From an uncultured Cellvibrionales bacterium (GTDB lineage Bacteria; Pseudomonadota; Gammaproteobacteria; Pseudomonadales; Cellvibrionaceae), in contig CAJWBQ010000010.1 of assembly GCA_913020115.1 (NCBI GenBank), positions 56,747 to 120,746 on the forward strand: DNA of 64,000 nucleotides, written 5' to 3'. The notes beneath the pieces were generated by a model, which ran no database searches, was not told the origin of the DNA, and was given only the letters and a program-made list of their open reading frames with translations. A program made the translations under genes and the position numbers. Positions 1 through 8,776 of this stretch are shown here, piece by piece (position 1 is the first letter of the stretch; each line of letters starts with the position of its first letter).

Positions 1-513
1 CTGCGCCAGCACCCGCTCATTCACACAGATAGCGAGCTTAATTACACGATGGTACACGCCGGCATTCCACCGCAGTGGGATTTACCGTCTGCCCTACAAT
101 ACAGCGCAGAAGTAGAAAGCGTATTGCGCGACGACAAGCGCGTAAGTAGCTTTCTAAAAGCGATGTATGGCAATCAACCTGCACAATGGCATGAGGGCCT
201 TCAAGGGCACGACCGCCTGCGAATCATCACCAACTACCTGACCCGGATGCGATTTTGTAAAGCCAACGGCGAGTTAGATTTAGAATGCAAAACAAGCCCC
301 GAGTTTCCACCAAAAGATTACGCGCCCTGGTTTTCTTTTGAAAAGAGACTAAGTCACTCTAATAAACTAGTTGTGGGTCATTGGGCTGCGCTCAAGGGTG
401 TTTGCAAAGCCCCAAACGTATTCGCCTTAGATACAGGCTGTGTTTGGGGCGGGCAGCTTACATTGCTACGCTTGGAGGACGAGCAGCGCTTTCAATGCGA
501 CTGCAAGGCCTGA
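1..513 (+). CDS. apaH: Bis(5'-nucleosyl)-tetraphosphatase, symmetrical (3' part)
   Basis: This is the C-terminal part of ApaH, which hydrolyses Ap4A symmetrically to two ADP in the cytoplasm. The gene enters from the left edge, so the first ATG in view (49) is internal; the frame is open from base 1. The visible 170 residues include the family motif MVHAGIPPQWDL early on and LDTGCVWGGQLTLLRLED near the end, both characteristic of ApaH. The N-terminal metal-binding phosphoesterase motifs (GDxHG, GDxxDRG) lie outside the window. Its stop is seven bases from the stop of convergent galE, with no obvious terminator hairpin between them. In related bacteria apaH follows ksgA/apaG, which would be to the left. 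Identification is firm; only the missing 5' end limits it. Confidence 0.93.
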   Translation: MRQHPLIHTDSELNYTMVHAGIPPQWDLPSALQYSAEVESVLRDDKRVSSFLKAMYGNQPAQWHEGLQGHDRLRIITNYLTRMRFCKANGELDLECKTSPEFPPKDYAPWFSFEKRLSHSNKLVVGHWAALKGVCKAPNVFALDTGCVWGGQLTLLRLEDEQRFQCDCKA

Positions 514-520
514 AAATGAT

Positions 521-1537
521 TTAGACGTAACCGTTAGGGTTTCCCGCTTGCCAGCGCCAAGCGTCTTCCACCATTTTGCTTAAATCATATTCGGCGCGCC
601 AACCCAGAACTTCACATGCCAGCGCTGGATTGGCGTAGCATGTAGCGATATCACCGGGCCGCCGTGGGTGAATCTCTACTGGCACCGGTTTACCACAGAC
701 TTTGGAAAATTCAGACACCACTTCTAACACACTGTAACCTTTCCCTGTGCCCAAATTGAAAACCTGACAACCCGGTTCGGCCGCGAGCAAGTGATTCAAT
801 GCTTTTACGTGCCCAACCGCCAAGTCAACCACGTGAATGTAATCGCGCACGCCGGTTCCGTCCACCGTTTGGTAATCGTCGCCAAACACTCGCAAGTGAG
901 GTAACTTCCCCACTGCTACCTGGGCGACGTAGGGGAGCAAATTATTGGGCAAACCGCTAGGGTCCTCACCGATAGTACCGCTGGAGTGAGCACCAATCGG
1001 GTTAAAATACCGCAGTAAACTCACCTTTAAGGTGGAGCCGGGGGCACGACAAAAATCTTGTAGCATCTCTTCAACCATCAACTTGCTGCGCCCATAAGGG
1101 TTTGTTGCACTGGTAGGAGAGCTTTCGATGATGGGTACTATTTCAGGGTCGCCATAAACCGTTGCGGAAGAACTGAATATAAGCTGTTGAACGTTCGCCT
1201 CGGCCATTGCCTCACATAAGGTGAGTGTTCCCGCAACATTATTCTGAAAGTAGGCCAAGGGCCGCTCTGTAGACTCCCCCACGGCTTTCAAACCCGCAAA
1301 GTGTAATACTGCGCCAATTTCGTGGCGACTGAAAACACCCGCCAAGGCCGCTTTATCGCCGATATCGATCTCGTAAAACGGTATGTTAGCGCCCGCTATT
1401 TTTTCACTGCGTTCAAGTGCCATTTTCTTGCTGTTACACAAGTTGTCTACCACTACTGGCTGATAACCTGCGGCGATTAATTCTATGCAAGTATGACTGC
1501 CAATATAACCACATCCACCGGTCACTAACACTTTCAC
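521..1537 (-). CDS. galE: UDP-glucose 4-epimerase
   Basis: GalE interconverts UDP-glucose and UDP-galactose (Leloir pathway, and precursor supply for surface polysaccharide) using tightly bound NAD+. The Rossmann motif GGCGYIGSHT is at the N-terminus and the catalytic Tyr-x3-Lys is in NPYGRSK around residue 150. The frame stays open upstream to 1657, but I chose the GTG at 1537: it is preceded by an AGAGGA Shine-Dalgarno, begins the protein at VKVLVTGG, and gives 338 residues, the usual GalE length. The extra upstream residues would not fit the family. It stands alone between apaH and the prkA operon, convergent with the first and divergent from the second. No gal operon partners are present, so a housekeeping role in sugar-nucleotide supply is the natural inference. 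Confidence 0.95.
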   Translation of the reverse strand: MKVLVTGGCGYIGSHTCIELIAAGYQPVVVDNLCNSKKMALERSEKIAGANIPFYEIDIGDKAALAGVFSRHEIGAVLHFAGLKAVGESTERPLAYFQNNVAGTLTLCEAMAEANVQQLIFSSSATVYGDPEIVPIIESSPTSATNPYGRSKLMVEEMLQDFCRAPGSTLKVSLLRYFNPIGAHSSGTIGEDPSGLPNNLLPYVAQVAVGKLPHLRVFGDDYQTVDGTGVRDYIHVVDLAVGHVKALNHLLAAEPGCQVFNLGTGKGYSVLEVVSEFSKVCGKPVPVEIHPRRPGDIATCYANPALACEVLGWRAEYDLSKMVEDAWRWQAGNPNGYV

Positions 1538-1841
1538 GAAATAGTCCTCTACTAGGTTTAAATAAGCGCCACTTAAGCAGGAGCAAAGCAGCCGGAAAGG
1601 TTCGTTATTATCACACAAAAGCACATTGATATAAGGCAAGGAATCATAAAAAAACACCCATATTCTTCCTAGGTGTCCGCTAAGGGTCTATGCTTTGACT
1701 AGGGGTAGAAGGTTTAGGTAGCCCGCCATCTGAATTCCTTATGAAAAAAATGTCTATAGAGTTACATGCTACCTATGGAGCCTAAGGAGATATCCCCGGT
1801 CTAACTGTACTAACTAGCGATATTAGTTAAAGGAGTGATCC
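1538..1841. other. Intergenic region galE / prkA
   Basis: This divergent spacer must hold the promoters of galE and of the prkA operon. I see no consensus sigma70 promoter that I would defend. Just before prkA there is a perfect 6-bp inverted repeat, TAACTA and TAGTTA at 1811-1816 and 1824-1829, separated by 7 bases and abutting the AAAGGAG ribosome-binding site. It could act as an operator or a translational hairpin. No gene is evident. Confidence 0.4.
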
Positions 1842-3764
1842 ATGGGTATTTTCAACCACTACCGCGAGCGCTACGAAACATCACAAGAAGAAGAGATCAG
1901 CATCCAAGATTATCTGGATTTGTGCAAAACAGATCCCCGGGTCTATGCCTCAGCCGCCGAGCGCATGCTAATGGCAATTGGCGAGGCCGAAGAGGTTGAT
2001 ACATCGAAAGACCCTCGCCTCAGCCGAATTTTCTCCAACAAAATTATTCAACGCTACCCTGTATTTGAAGAATTTTATGGAATGGAAGAATGCATTCAAC
2101 AAATCGTTTCTTTCTTCAAACACGCGGCTCAAGGCCTCGAAGAGAAAAAACAAATACTGTATTTATTAGGCCCTGTCGGTGGCGGTAAATCATCGCTGGC
2201 GGAAAAGCTGAAATACCTGATGGAGAAATCGCCGGTTTACCACCTCAAAGGCTCCCCTGTGTTCGAATCTCCCCTGGGACTGTTCGACCCCGAGGAAGAC
2301 GCTGAAATACTCGAAGAAGACTATGGTATCGCCAGACGTTACATTAAAACAATTATGTCGCCTTGGGCGGTAAAACGCCTCCATGAATTTAAAGGCGATA
2401 TCAGTCAGTTTACCGTAGTTAAGGTTTACCCTTCGATACTGGACCAAACCTGTATTTCCAAAACAGAGCCTGGGGATGAAAACAACCAAGACATCTCGTC
2501 TCTTGTGGGAAAAGTGGATATTCGCAAGCTTGAAGATTACCCTCAAGATGACGCAGACGCCTACAGCTTTTCAGGTGGATTGTGCCACTCCAACCAAGGT
2601 CTATTAGAATTTGTCGAGATGTTTAAGGCGCCAATAAAGGTATTACACCCCCTACTCACCGCCACCCAAGAAGGCAACTACAACAGCACAGAGGGTTTAG
2701 GGGCGATTCCTTTTGACGGCACTATTCTAGCCCACTCCAATGAATCAGAGTGGCAAACCTTCAAAAACAACAAAAACAATGAAGCCTTCATTGATCGCGT
2801 TTATATCGTTAAAATTCCCTACTGCCTACGGGTTTCTGAAGAAATTAAAATATACGAAAAATTGCTCACCAACAGCTCGCTGCAAAAGGCTCCCTGTGCA
2901 CCAGACACCTTAAAGATGCTGGCCCAATTTGCGACACTTTCTAGACTTAAAGAAACTGAAAATTCCAGTATTTTTTCTAAAATGAAAATTTACGACGGCC
3001 AAAATTTAAAAGACACCGACCCCAAGGCAAAGTCGCTGCAAGAATACAAAGACGCCGCCGGAGTTAATGAGGGAATGTCTGGCTTATCTACACGCTTCTC
3101 ATTCAAGATATTATCTAAAGTCTTTAATTTCGACAGTAGCGAGATTGCCGCCAATCCTGTTCATTTACTTTATGTTTTAGAACAGCAAATTGAACAGGAG
3201 CAATTTGCACCAGAATTACAGGAAAACTACCTAACCTTCATTAAGGAATACCTAGCTCCAAAATATGTAGATTTCATAGGCAAAGAAATTCAAACAGCCT
3301 ACTTGGAATCTTACGCAGAATATGGCCAAAACATTTTTGACCGCTACGTCACTTATGCTGATTTCTGGATACAAGATCAAGAGTATCGAGATCCAGAAAC
3401 TGGCGAAATTCTAGATCGACAGTCCCTCAGTGAAGAGCTGGAAAAAATCGAGAAACCCGCGGGCATCAGCAACCCCAAGGATTTTCGCAATGAAGTGGTT
3501 AATTTTGTTCTCCGAGCTCGCGCCAACAATCAGAGCAACTCTCCAATCTGGAACAGCTATGAAAAATTGCGCACGGTAATTGAGAAGAAAATGTTTTCCA
3601 ATACGGAAGATCTATTGCCAGTAATTTCCTTCAATGCTAAAGCATCTGTAGATGACAAAAAGAAGCATCAAGACTTTGTTGACCGCATGAAATCCCGAGG
3701 TTATACGGAAAAGCAAGTTCGCTTGCTGTCTGAGTGGTATCTGCGCGTAAGAAAATCGCAGTAA
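1842..3764 (+). CDS. prkA: PrkA family serine protein kinase
   Basis: PrkA (YeaG in E. coli) is a cytoplasmic AAA+/kinase-like protein linked to stationary-phase, nitrogen-starvation and stress adaptation. The 640-residue length matches the family. A Walker A motif GPVGGGKS lies near residues 110-117 in the N-terminal AAA domain, and the C-terminal half corresponds to the PrkA kinase-like domain. The ATG follows a strong AAAGGAG at the right distance. It is first of three genes (prkA, yeaH, spoVR-like) with short spacing, an arrangement widely conserved in proteobacteria, so the three products probably act together. Whether the protein is mainly an ATPase, a kinase or a protease-like AAA protein varies between reports for the family; the sequence here does not decide it. 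Confidence 0.95.
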   Translation: MGIFNHYRERYETSQEEEISIQDYLDLCKTDPRVYASAAERMLMAIGEAEEVDTSKDPRLSRIFSNKIIQRYPVFEEFYGMEECIQQIVSFFKHAAQGLEEKKQILYLLGPVGGGKSSLAEKLKYLMEKSPVYHLKGSPVFESPLGLFDPEEDAEILEEDYGIARRYIKTIMSPWAVKRLHEFKGDISQFTVVKVYPSILDQTCISKTEPGDENNQDISSLVGKVDIRKLEDYPQDDADAYSFSGGLCHSNQGLLEFVEMFKAPIKVLHPLLTATQEGNYNSTEGLGAIPFDGTILAHSNESEWQTFKNNKNNEAFIDRVYIVKIPYCLRVSEEIKIYEKLLTNSSLQKAPCAPDTLKMLAQFATLSRLKETENSSIFSKMKIYDGQNLKDTDPKAKSLQEYKDAAGVNEGMSGLSTRFSFKILSKVFNFDSSEIAANPVHLLYVLEQQIEQEQFAPELQENYLTFIKEYLAPKYVDFIGKEIQTAYLESYAEYGQNIFDRYVTYADFWIQDQEYRDPETGEILDRQSLSEELEKIEKPAGISNPKDFRNEVVNFVLRARANNQSNSPIWNSYEKLRTVIEKKMFSNTEDLLPVISFNAKASVDDKKKHQDFVDRMKSRGYTEKQVRLLSEWYLRVRKSQ

Positions 3765-3802
3765 TCCATCCAGCCTAAATTGACGCATGACGGGGAAAAT
3801 CT

Positions 3803-5080
3803 ATGAGTTACATTGTAGACCGCCGACTAAACGCCAAAAATAAAAGCGCGGTAAATCGGCAACGTTTCTTGAGAAGATATCGCCAGCACATTAAAAAGGC
3901 GGTTGGCGAAGCCCTTACTCACCGCTCAATCACCGACATCAATAAGGGTGAAAAAATTGGCATCCCGACAAAGGACATCAGTGAACCGACATTCCACCAA
4001 GGACAAGGAGGTTCCACAGATAATATTTTACCTGGCAATAAGGAATTTATAACGGGTGACAGCATACCCAGACCGCAAGGCGGTGGCGGCGGAGGAGCCG
4101 GCGAAGGTAATGCCAGCGATCAAGGCGAGGGCATGGATGAGTTTGTCTTCCAAATAACCCAGGAAGAATTCTTGGAATTCATGTTCGAAGATTTGGAATT
4201 GCCGAATCTAGTAAAACGGCAACTAAAGGGTAGCGAATCGTTCAAAACCGTGCGCGCGGGAATCACCAATGAGGGGTCGCCGGGAAGGATTAATATCGTT
4301 CGCTCATTAAGAGCGGCCAATGCCCGACGCATAGCCCTAACTACTGGTAAACGCCGCAAGCTTAAAGAGCTAGAAAACCAGAAAGCATTGCTCTCTGAGA
4401 TTGATGACACGCTAAAAGATAAGCGAAAGATAGAACAAATCGAAGCGGACATACTACAGCTGAGAAAAGCCATAAAGCGGGTTCCTTGGCTAGATGATTT
4501 CGACTTGAAATACAATCTACACGTCAAGGTACCCACTCCCAGCTCCAAGGCCGTGATGTTCTGCGTGATGGATGTGTCAGGTTCCATGAACCAGGCCACC
4601 AAAGATATTGCAAAACGATTTTTTATTTTACTGTATTTATTTTTACAACGAAATTACGAACGAACAGAAGTCGTGTTCATTCGCCACCACACTAGCGCCA
4701 AAGAAGTGGACGAAGAGGAATTTTTTTACTCAAGGGAAACTGGCGGAACCATTGTTTCAAGCGCCCTGAAGCTAATGAACGAAATTATAGATGAACGCTT
4801 CTCACCCAGCGAATGGAACATCTACGGCGCACAAGCTTCTGACGGCGACAATTGGAACGACGACTCCAGCACTTGCTTTGAGATGCTCACCCAAGAACTG
4901 GTCCCCAAGTGCCAATATTTCTCCTACATTGAAATAACACCCAGAAATCATCAAGCCCTGTGGGAAGAATATGAAGGAGTGAAAGCCGCGTTCCCCGATG
5001 AATTTGCCATGGAGCAAATTGTTTCCAGCGCTGATATCTACCCTGTTTTCCGTGAATTATTCCAGAAGAAAAGCGCATGA
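3803..5080 (+). CDS. yeaH: YeaH/DUF444 family VWA-like protein
   Basis: This is a DUF444 protein of the YeaH/YhbH type, partner of PrkA; its molecular function is not established. The 425-residue protein has a basic N-terminus, a glycine-rich linker ([10 protein letters not shown] near residue 93), a charged helical stretch rich in Lys/Glu/Arg around residues 175-230, and a von Willebrand A-like C-terminal domain. The metal-binding MIDAS motif DVSGS is near residue 257. A 38-base gap separates it from prkA, and its stop overlaps the start of the next gene by 4 bases (ATGA), indicating coupled translation. AAA ATPase plus VWA-protein pairs (as in MoxR/VWA or chelatase systems) suggest that YeaH may act as an adaptor for PrkA; that part is inference. 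Confidence 0.93.
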   Translation: MSYIVDRRLNAKNKSAVNRQRFLRRYRQHIKKAVGEALTHRSITDINKGEKIGIPTKDISEPTFHQGQGGSTDNILPGNKEFITGDSIPRPQGGGGGGAGEGNASDQGEGMDEFVFQITQEEFLEFMFEDLELPNLVKRQLKGSESFKTVRAGITNEGSPGRINIVRSLRAANARRIALTTGKRRKLKELENQKALLSEIDDTLKDKRKIEQIEADILQLRKAIKRVPWLDDFDLKYNLHVKVPTPSSKAVMFCVMDVSGSMNQATKDIAKRFFILLYLFLQRNYERTEVVFIRHHTSAKEVDEEEFFYSRETGGTIVSSALKLMNEIIDERFSPSEWNIYGAQASDGDNWNDDSSTCFEMLTQELVPKCQYFSYIEITPRNHQALWEEYEGVKAAFPDEFAMEQIVSSADIYPVFRELFQKKSA

Positions 5081-6594
5081 AAAAATCACCGATATCTACC
5101 ACATCCGAATGGACTTTCGAGCTCATCGAGACCTATGACCGAGAAATAGGAAAAATCGCTGAGGAATACGGTCTAGATACCTATCGCAGTCAAATTGAAA
5201 TTATTAGTTCAGAGCAGATGATGGATGCTTACGCATCAGTGGGAATGCCTTTAGGCTATCATCACTGGTCTTACGGCAAGCAATTCCTCAACATTGAACG
5301 CTCATACAGCCGTGGTCAAATGGGCCTAGCTTACGAGATTGTCATTAACTCCAACCCCAGCATTGCCTACCTTATGGAAGAGAACACCATGGCGATGCAG
5401 GCCCTTGTGATCGCTCACGCCTGCTACGGGCACAATTCATTTTTCAAAGGTAACTACCTGTTCACAACTTGGACGGATGCAGACTCTATTATCGATTATT
5501 TACTGTTTGCCAAGAATTACCTCGAAGGCTGCGAGCAACGCCACGGCATCGATGAGGTTGAGGCCATACTCGATTCCTGCCACGCCCTAATGAACTATGG
5601 TGTTGATCGCTATAAACGACCACACCCTATATCGGCTGCTGAAGAACGCATGCGACAAGCCGAGCGAAGTGAATATCTGCAAAAGCAAGTAAACGACCTT
5701 TGGCGCACAATCCCCAAGCTGAACCCCGCTGAAGCCACGGAAGAAAGCCTTCGCTTTCCAGAAGAACCTCAGGAAAACTTGCTGTACTTTATCGAAAAAA
5801 ATGCACCATTACTGGAGCCTTGGCAGCGGGAGATTGTGAGGATCGTAAGAAAGATTGCGCAGTACTTTTACCCGCAACGACAAACTCAGGTAATGAACGA
5901 AGGCTGGGCCTGTTTCTGGCACTACACCTTACTCAACGACCTATACGATCGAGGCCTAGTAACAGAGGGCTTTATGCTGGAATTTTTGGAAGCTCACTCT
6001 AGCGTTATTTACCAACCACCTTACGATAGCCCTCATTATAGCGGCATCAACCCCTATACCCTAGGCTTTAAAATGATGATTGACATTCGACGCATTTGTG
6101 AGAAACCTACCGCCGAAGATCGAGACTGGTTTCCAGAAATCGCAGGCAGCAATTGGCTAGACACCTTAAAATTTGCCATGGGGAACTTTAAAGACGAAAG
6201 TTTTATCCTCCAATACCTGTCGCCCACAGTTATGCGAGATATGAAGTTGTTTTGCGTGAGGGATGACGATCGCGAGCCAAACATTAACGTTTCCGCCATT
6301 CATGACGACAGCGGCTATCAGGCCCTACGAGAGAAGCTCGCTGGCCTTTACAATTTAGGGAATCGAGAACCAAACATTCAGGTATACAGCGTGGATGTGC
6401 GAGGCGACCGCTCACTGACACTGCAACATCTTCAGCATCAGCGCAGGCCTTTAGCGGCAAATGCCTGCGAGGAAGTTCTCACCCACCTTCATAGACTCTG
6501 GGGATTTGACGTACATTTGAATTCTTTAGACGATGCAAAAGTGACTCAACATTTTCAATGCCCACCTGCACCCGAGAACATTCCGGAAGACTAA
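5077..6594 (+). CDS. ycgB: SpoVR family protein (YcgB-like)
   Basis: This SpoVR-family protein of 505 residues is close to the length of E. coli YcgB (about 510). The family is named for a Bacillus spore-cortex gene, but in Gram-negative bacteria it is a cytoplasmic protein of unknown activity tied to the PrkA-YeaH stress module. Family features seen here are the region around [18 protein letters not shown], the [10 protein letters not shown] segment and the C-terminal half rich in charged residues. The start ATG overlaps the yeaH stop by 4 bases, completing a three-gene operon. Its last 4 bases overlap the stop of the convergent receiver-domain gene at 6591, with no hairpin in between, so transcription from the two sides may collide. 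Confidence 0.94.
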   Translation: MKKSPISTTSEWTFELIETYDREIGKIAEEYGLDTYRSQIEIISSEQMMDAYASVGMPLGYHHWSYGKQFLNIERSYSRGQMGLAYEIVINSNPSIAYLMEENTMAMQALVIAHACYGHNSFFKGNYLFTTWTDADSIIDYLLFAKNYLEGCEQRHGIDEVEAILDSCHALMNYGVDRYKRPHPISAAEERMRQAERSEYLQKQVNDLWRTIPKLNPAEATEESLRFPEEPQENLLYFIEKNAPLLEPWQREIVRIVRKIAQYFYPQRQTQVMNEGWACFWHYTLLNDLYDRGLVTEGFMLEFLEAHSSVIYQPPYDSPHYSGINPYTLGFKMMIDIRRICEKPTAEDRDWFPEIAGSNWLDTLKFAMGNFKDESFILQYLSPTVMRDMKLFCVRDDDREPNINVSAIHDDSGYQALREKLAGLYNLGNREPNIQVYSVDVRGDRSLTLQHLQHQRRPLAANACEEVLTHLHRLWGFDVHLNSLDDAKVTQHFQCPPAPENIPED

Positions 6595-7157
6595 CCCTCG
6601 ATGAGCGTCTGAACCTTGGCAAGTAAGTCTTCGTTATCAAAAGGCTTCGGCAATATATCGTTGGCGCCCGACTTCAAGGCGCGGTCTAGGCCCTCTTGAG
6701 TTTCCGCCGAAATCACAAGAACTTTAGCGTTAGCATGCTCTTCATGTTCACGGATATAGCTGAGCACTTGATAGCCGTCTATACCGGGCATTTTTAAGTC
6801 CAAGGTAATCAAAGAAGGTTTCATGCGAGACAATACCGCCCCTGCTACAAAACCATCCTGGGCCACTTCCACTTCATAACCCGCCCGCTTTAGCACTCGT
6901 CTTATTGCAGAGGCCATTTCAGGTTGATCTTCAATGACAAGAACCGTACGACTCTTGCCTGCCAACTCCTCGGGAACCGGCATTTTATTGTCACGCATGA
7001 AGGCCACAAAATCGTCTACCTGAATACGGTGATCCCCTCGCCCAGGAAGCTTGTACGCCTTCAACTTGCCCCGCTCTATCCACCGAATGACCGTGCGGAA
7101 GTTAACCCCGCAGTATTTGGCAGCTTCGCCGGTAGTAAGTACTCGCACCTCTGGCAT
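6591..7157 (-). CDS. Excisionase-type HTH plus receiver domain response regulator
   Basis: This is a 188-residue protein with an unusual domain order. Residues 6-62 form an excisionase/MerR-like winged helix (TTGEAAKYCGVNFRTVIRWI), and residues 71-187 form a CheY-like receiver. Phospho-acceptor Asp120 is in TLDLKMPG, acidic pocket residues are in VLVIEDQ, Ser150 occupies the switch position and Lys171 is in PKPF, so the receiver looks functional. Most response regulators carry the DNA-binding domain C-terminally; here it is N-terminal. The ATG at 7157 has a GAGG ribosome-binding site. It is divergent from a receiver-histidine kinase gene 370 bases away and convergent with the prkA operon, so it could be the output of that kinase or a regulator of the prkA genes (inference). 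The DNA target is unknown. Confidence 0.9.
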   Translation of the reverse strand: MPEVRVLTTGEAAKYCGVNFRTVIRWIERGKLKAYKLPGRGDHRIQVDDFVAFMRDNKMPVPEELAGKSRTVLVIEDQPEMASAIRRVLKRAGYEVEVAQDGFVAGAVLSRMKPSLITLDLKMPGIDGYQVLSYIREHEEHANAKVLVISAETQEGLDRALKSGANDILPKPFDNEDLLAKVQTLIEG

Positions 7158-7293
7158 AGTGGCCTCTAAGTAGTGATATATCCAATTTCATAACGCTATT
7201 TGCGACCTAGCATAACGGATTTACAAGCTGACTTAAATGCCAAATGTACATAAGCTGTCCACTTTCAATGGGGAAATGATCTATACGACACGT

Positions 7294-7321
7294 TTGACAG
7301 GTAAGTCAGCATATGTATAAT
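7294..7321 (+). promoter_or_regulatory. Strong sigma70 promoter of a putative small RNA
   Basis: A perfect -35 hexamer TTGACA (7294-7299) and a perfect -10 hexamer TATAAT (7316-7321) are separated by 16 bases. This is the best sigma70 match I noticed in the window. Transcription would start near 7328 and run into an intrinsic terminator before any plausible coding sequence. Confidence 0.8.
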
Positions 7322-7327
7322 AGTCAG

Positions 7328-7481
7328 CAACTGAGTGGGATTACTGGCCTCGCTCAAAGCAGTCGAAGTAAGCCCAAGAGTTATTGAGCAAGCACTGCCC
7401 TAAGTTGATTTGTTTTCATGCGGATCCTCCAAGAACACCCTAAGACCCTTAGCCCCAGATTGTAGTCGGGGCTTTTTTTTT
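7328..7481 (+). ncRNA. Candidate small RNA, about 150 nt
   Basis: A transcript from the consensus promoter at 7294-7321 to the terminator U-tract at 7473-7481 would be about 150 nt. It has no credible open reading frame. Its second half contains C-rich, probably single-stranded segments (GGATCCTCC, ACACCC), the type of sequence that base-pairs with ribosome-binding sites in Hfq-dependent small RNAs. Only two GGA motifs occur, so it is not an obvious CsrB/RsmZ-type sponge, and I do not recognise it as 6S, tmRNA, 4.5S, RNase P RNA or Spot 42. Alternatively it could be an attenuated leader of the downstream receiver-kinase gene at 7531. Both the promoter and terminator are direct observations; the function is unknown. 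Confidence 0.55.
7451..7481 (+). terminator. Intrinsic terminator of the small RNA
   Basis: Inverted arms AGCCCC (7451-7456) and GGGGCT (7468-7473) with an 11-base loop are followed by an uninterrupted run of nine T (7473-7481). This is a textbook factor-independent terminator on the plus strand. Confidence 0.85.
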
Positions 7482-7530
7482 GCCCTCAGAAGCCGCAGAA
7501 TGAGCTCTCACTCATTATCACGGCCAATCC

Positions 7531-8775
7531 ATGCCCGAATCCATTCTGTTAGTAGACGACAACGAAATTAATCGACGCCTCGTACGCTATATATTGTCGA
7601 CGGACTATCAACAGGTGCAAGAAGCTGCCGACGGAGACGAGTGCCTGGCCGCGCTTGCCAACAACAGCTTTGATCTAGTATTACTCGATCTAAATATGCC
7701 CAAAAAGTCTGGCTTTGACGTACTCAAAGAGCTGCAATTGCCCAGCTCCCCACGCTCACCCGTGGTCATCGTGCTATCAGCGGACAACGATCCCGACACC
7801 ATCAGCCGAAGCTTCCAGCTAGGAGCTGCAGATTACCTAACAACCCCTTTCAATAGAGAGGAACTTCTGGCTCGAGTGAAAACCCATCTAGCTCTACACA
7901 ATCGCGAACAATACCTCGAAGAGCGAGTGCAAAAGCGCACCGCCGCCTTGATGGAAACCAACCAGCGCCTAAAAGAAACAACAAAACAACTTATTCAAGC
8001 GGAAAAGATGGCATCACTGGGCCAGCTCGCGGCAGGAGTAGCCCATGAAATCAATAATCCAGTGGGCTACATCAATTCCAATTTAGATACACTTAAATCC
8101 TATGTTAAAGATCTATTGGAGCTAATTAATCACCACCAAAATCTTGAGGCATCACCTGACAACAGCGCTGCTCGCGAAGCTGTAAAAGAAGCGCGGCAGC
8201 GCATAGACTTAGAGTTTCTTGAAGATGACATTCAGCATCTAATTCAAGAGTCTCTGCAAGGGGTTCGTCACGTTAAACAAATCGTCAGCGATCTAAAAGG
8301 CTTCTCTCACCCTGAAGAAAAAGAGTGGCACTCAGCCAACCTCAATGAATTAATCGACAGCAGCTTAAATATTGCTAACAACGAATTGAAATATAAAACA
8401 AAGATTGTTAAGCACTATCAAGAACTGCCCTTAGTACAATGCATCACGCCACAAATTAAACAAGTTTTGCTCAACCTTCTGGTCAATGCTGGCCAAGCCA
8501 TTGACGGCAACGGCTGCATCACAATTGAAACGGGTCTGGCCCCTTCTGCCGAAACTGTGTATGTGAATATTCGAGACAATGGCCACGGCATTGAGGAGGA
8601 ATTACTGCAGAAAATATTTGACCCCTTCTTCACCACAAAGGCGGTTGGCCAAGGTACTGGCTTAGGTTTGTCCGTTTCATACGGCATTATTCAATCCCAT
8701 TTAGGCAGCATTACTGTAAATAGCAAAATGGGACAAGGCAGCTGCTTCACTATCAACTTACCTGTCAAACAATAA
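7531..8775 (+). CDS. Receiver domain sensor histidine kinase
   Basis: A 414-residue cytoplasmic protein with an N-terminal receiver (residues 4-120, phospho-acceptor Asp53 in LLDLNMP), a short coiled coil (about 125-160) and a histidine kinase core. The H-box has His172 in GVAHEINNP, the N-box is NLLVNAGQAI, and the G boxes are DNGHGI and GTGLGLSVSYG. This is the HATPase architecture of receiver-controlled kinases. The receiver's normally invariant Lys before the cis-Pro is a Thr (LTTPF, residue 105), so its phosphorylation chemistry or switching may be altered. There are no membrane segments and no PAS domain, so its input is probably another kinase or partner protein. The stop is one base before the cca start, implying cotranscription. 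A nearby divergent HTH-receiver protein is a possible target. Confidence 0.92.
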   Translation: MPESILLVDDNEINRRLVRYILSTDYQQVQEAADGDECLAALANNSFDLVLLDLNMPKKSGFDVLKELQLPSSPRSPVVIVLSADNDPDTISRSFQLGAADYLTTPFNREELLARVKTHLALHNREQYLEERVQKRTAALMETNQRLKETTKQLIQAEKMASLGQLAAGVAHEINNPVGYINSNLDTLKSYVKDLLELINHHQNLEASPDNSAAREAVKEARQRIDLEFLEDDIQHLIQESLQGVRHVKQIVSDLKGFSHPEEKEWHSANLNELIDSSLNIANNELKYKTKIVKHYQELPLVQCITPQIKQVLLNLLVNAGQAIDGNGCITIETGLAPSAETVYVNIRDNGHGIEEELLQKIFDPFFTTKAVGQGTGLGLSVSYGIIQSHLGSITVNSKMGQGSCFTINLPVKQ

Positions 8776-8776
8776 T

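Noticed and set aside
7328..7481. Small RNA as a known class (6S, CsrB/RsmZ, Spot 42, tmRNA)
   Set aside because: The sequence lacks the 6S open-complex shape as far as I can see by eye, has only two GGA motifs and no tRNA-like ends.
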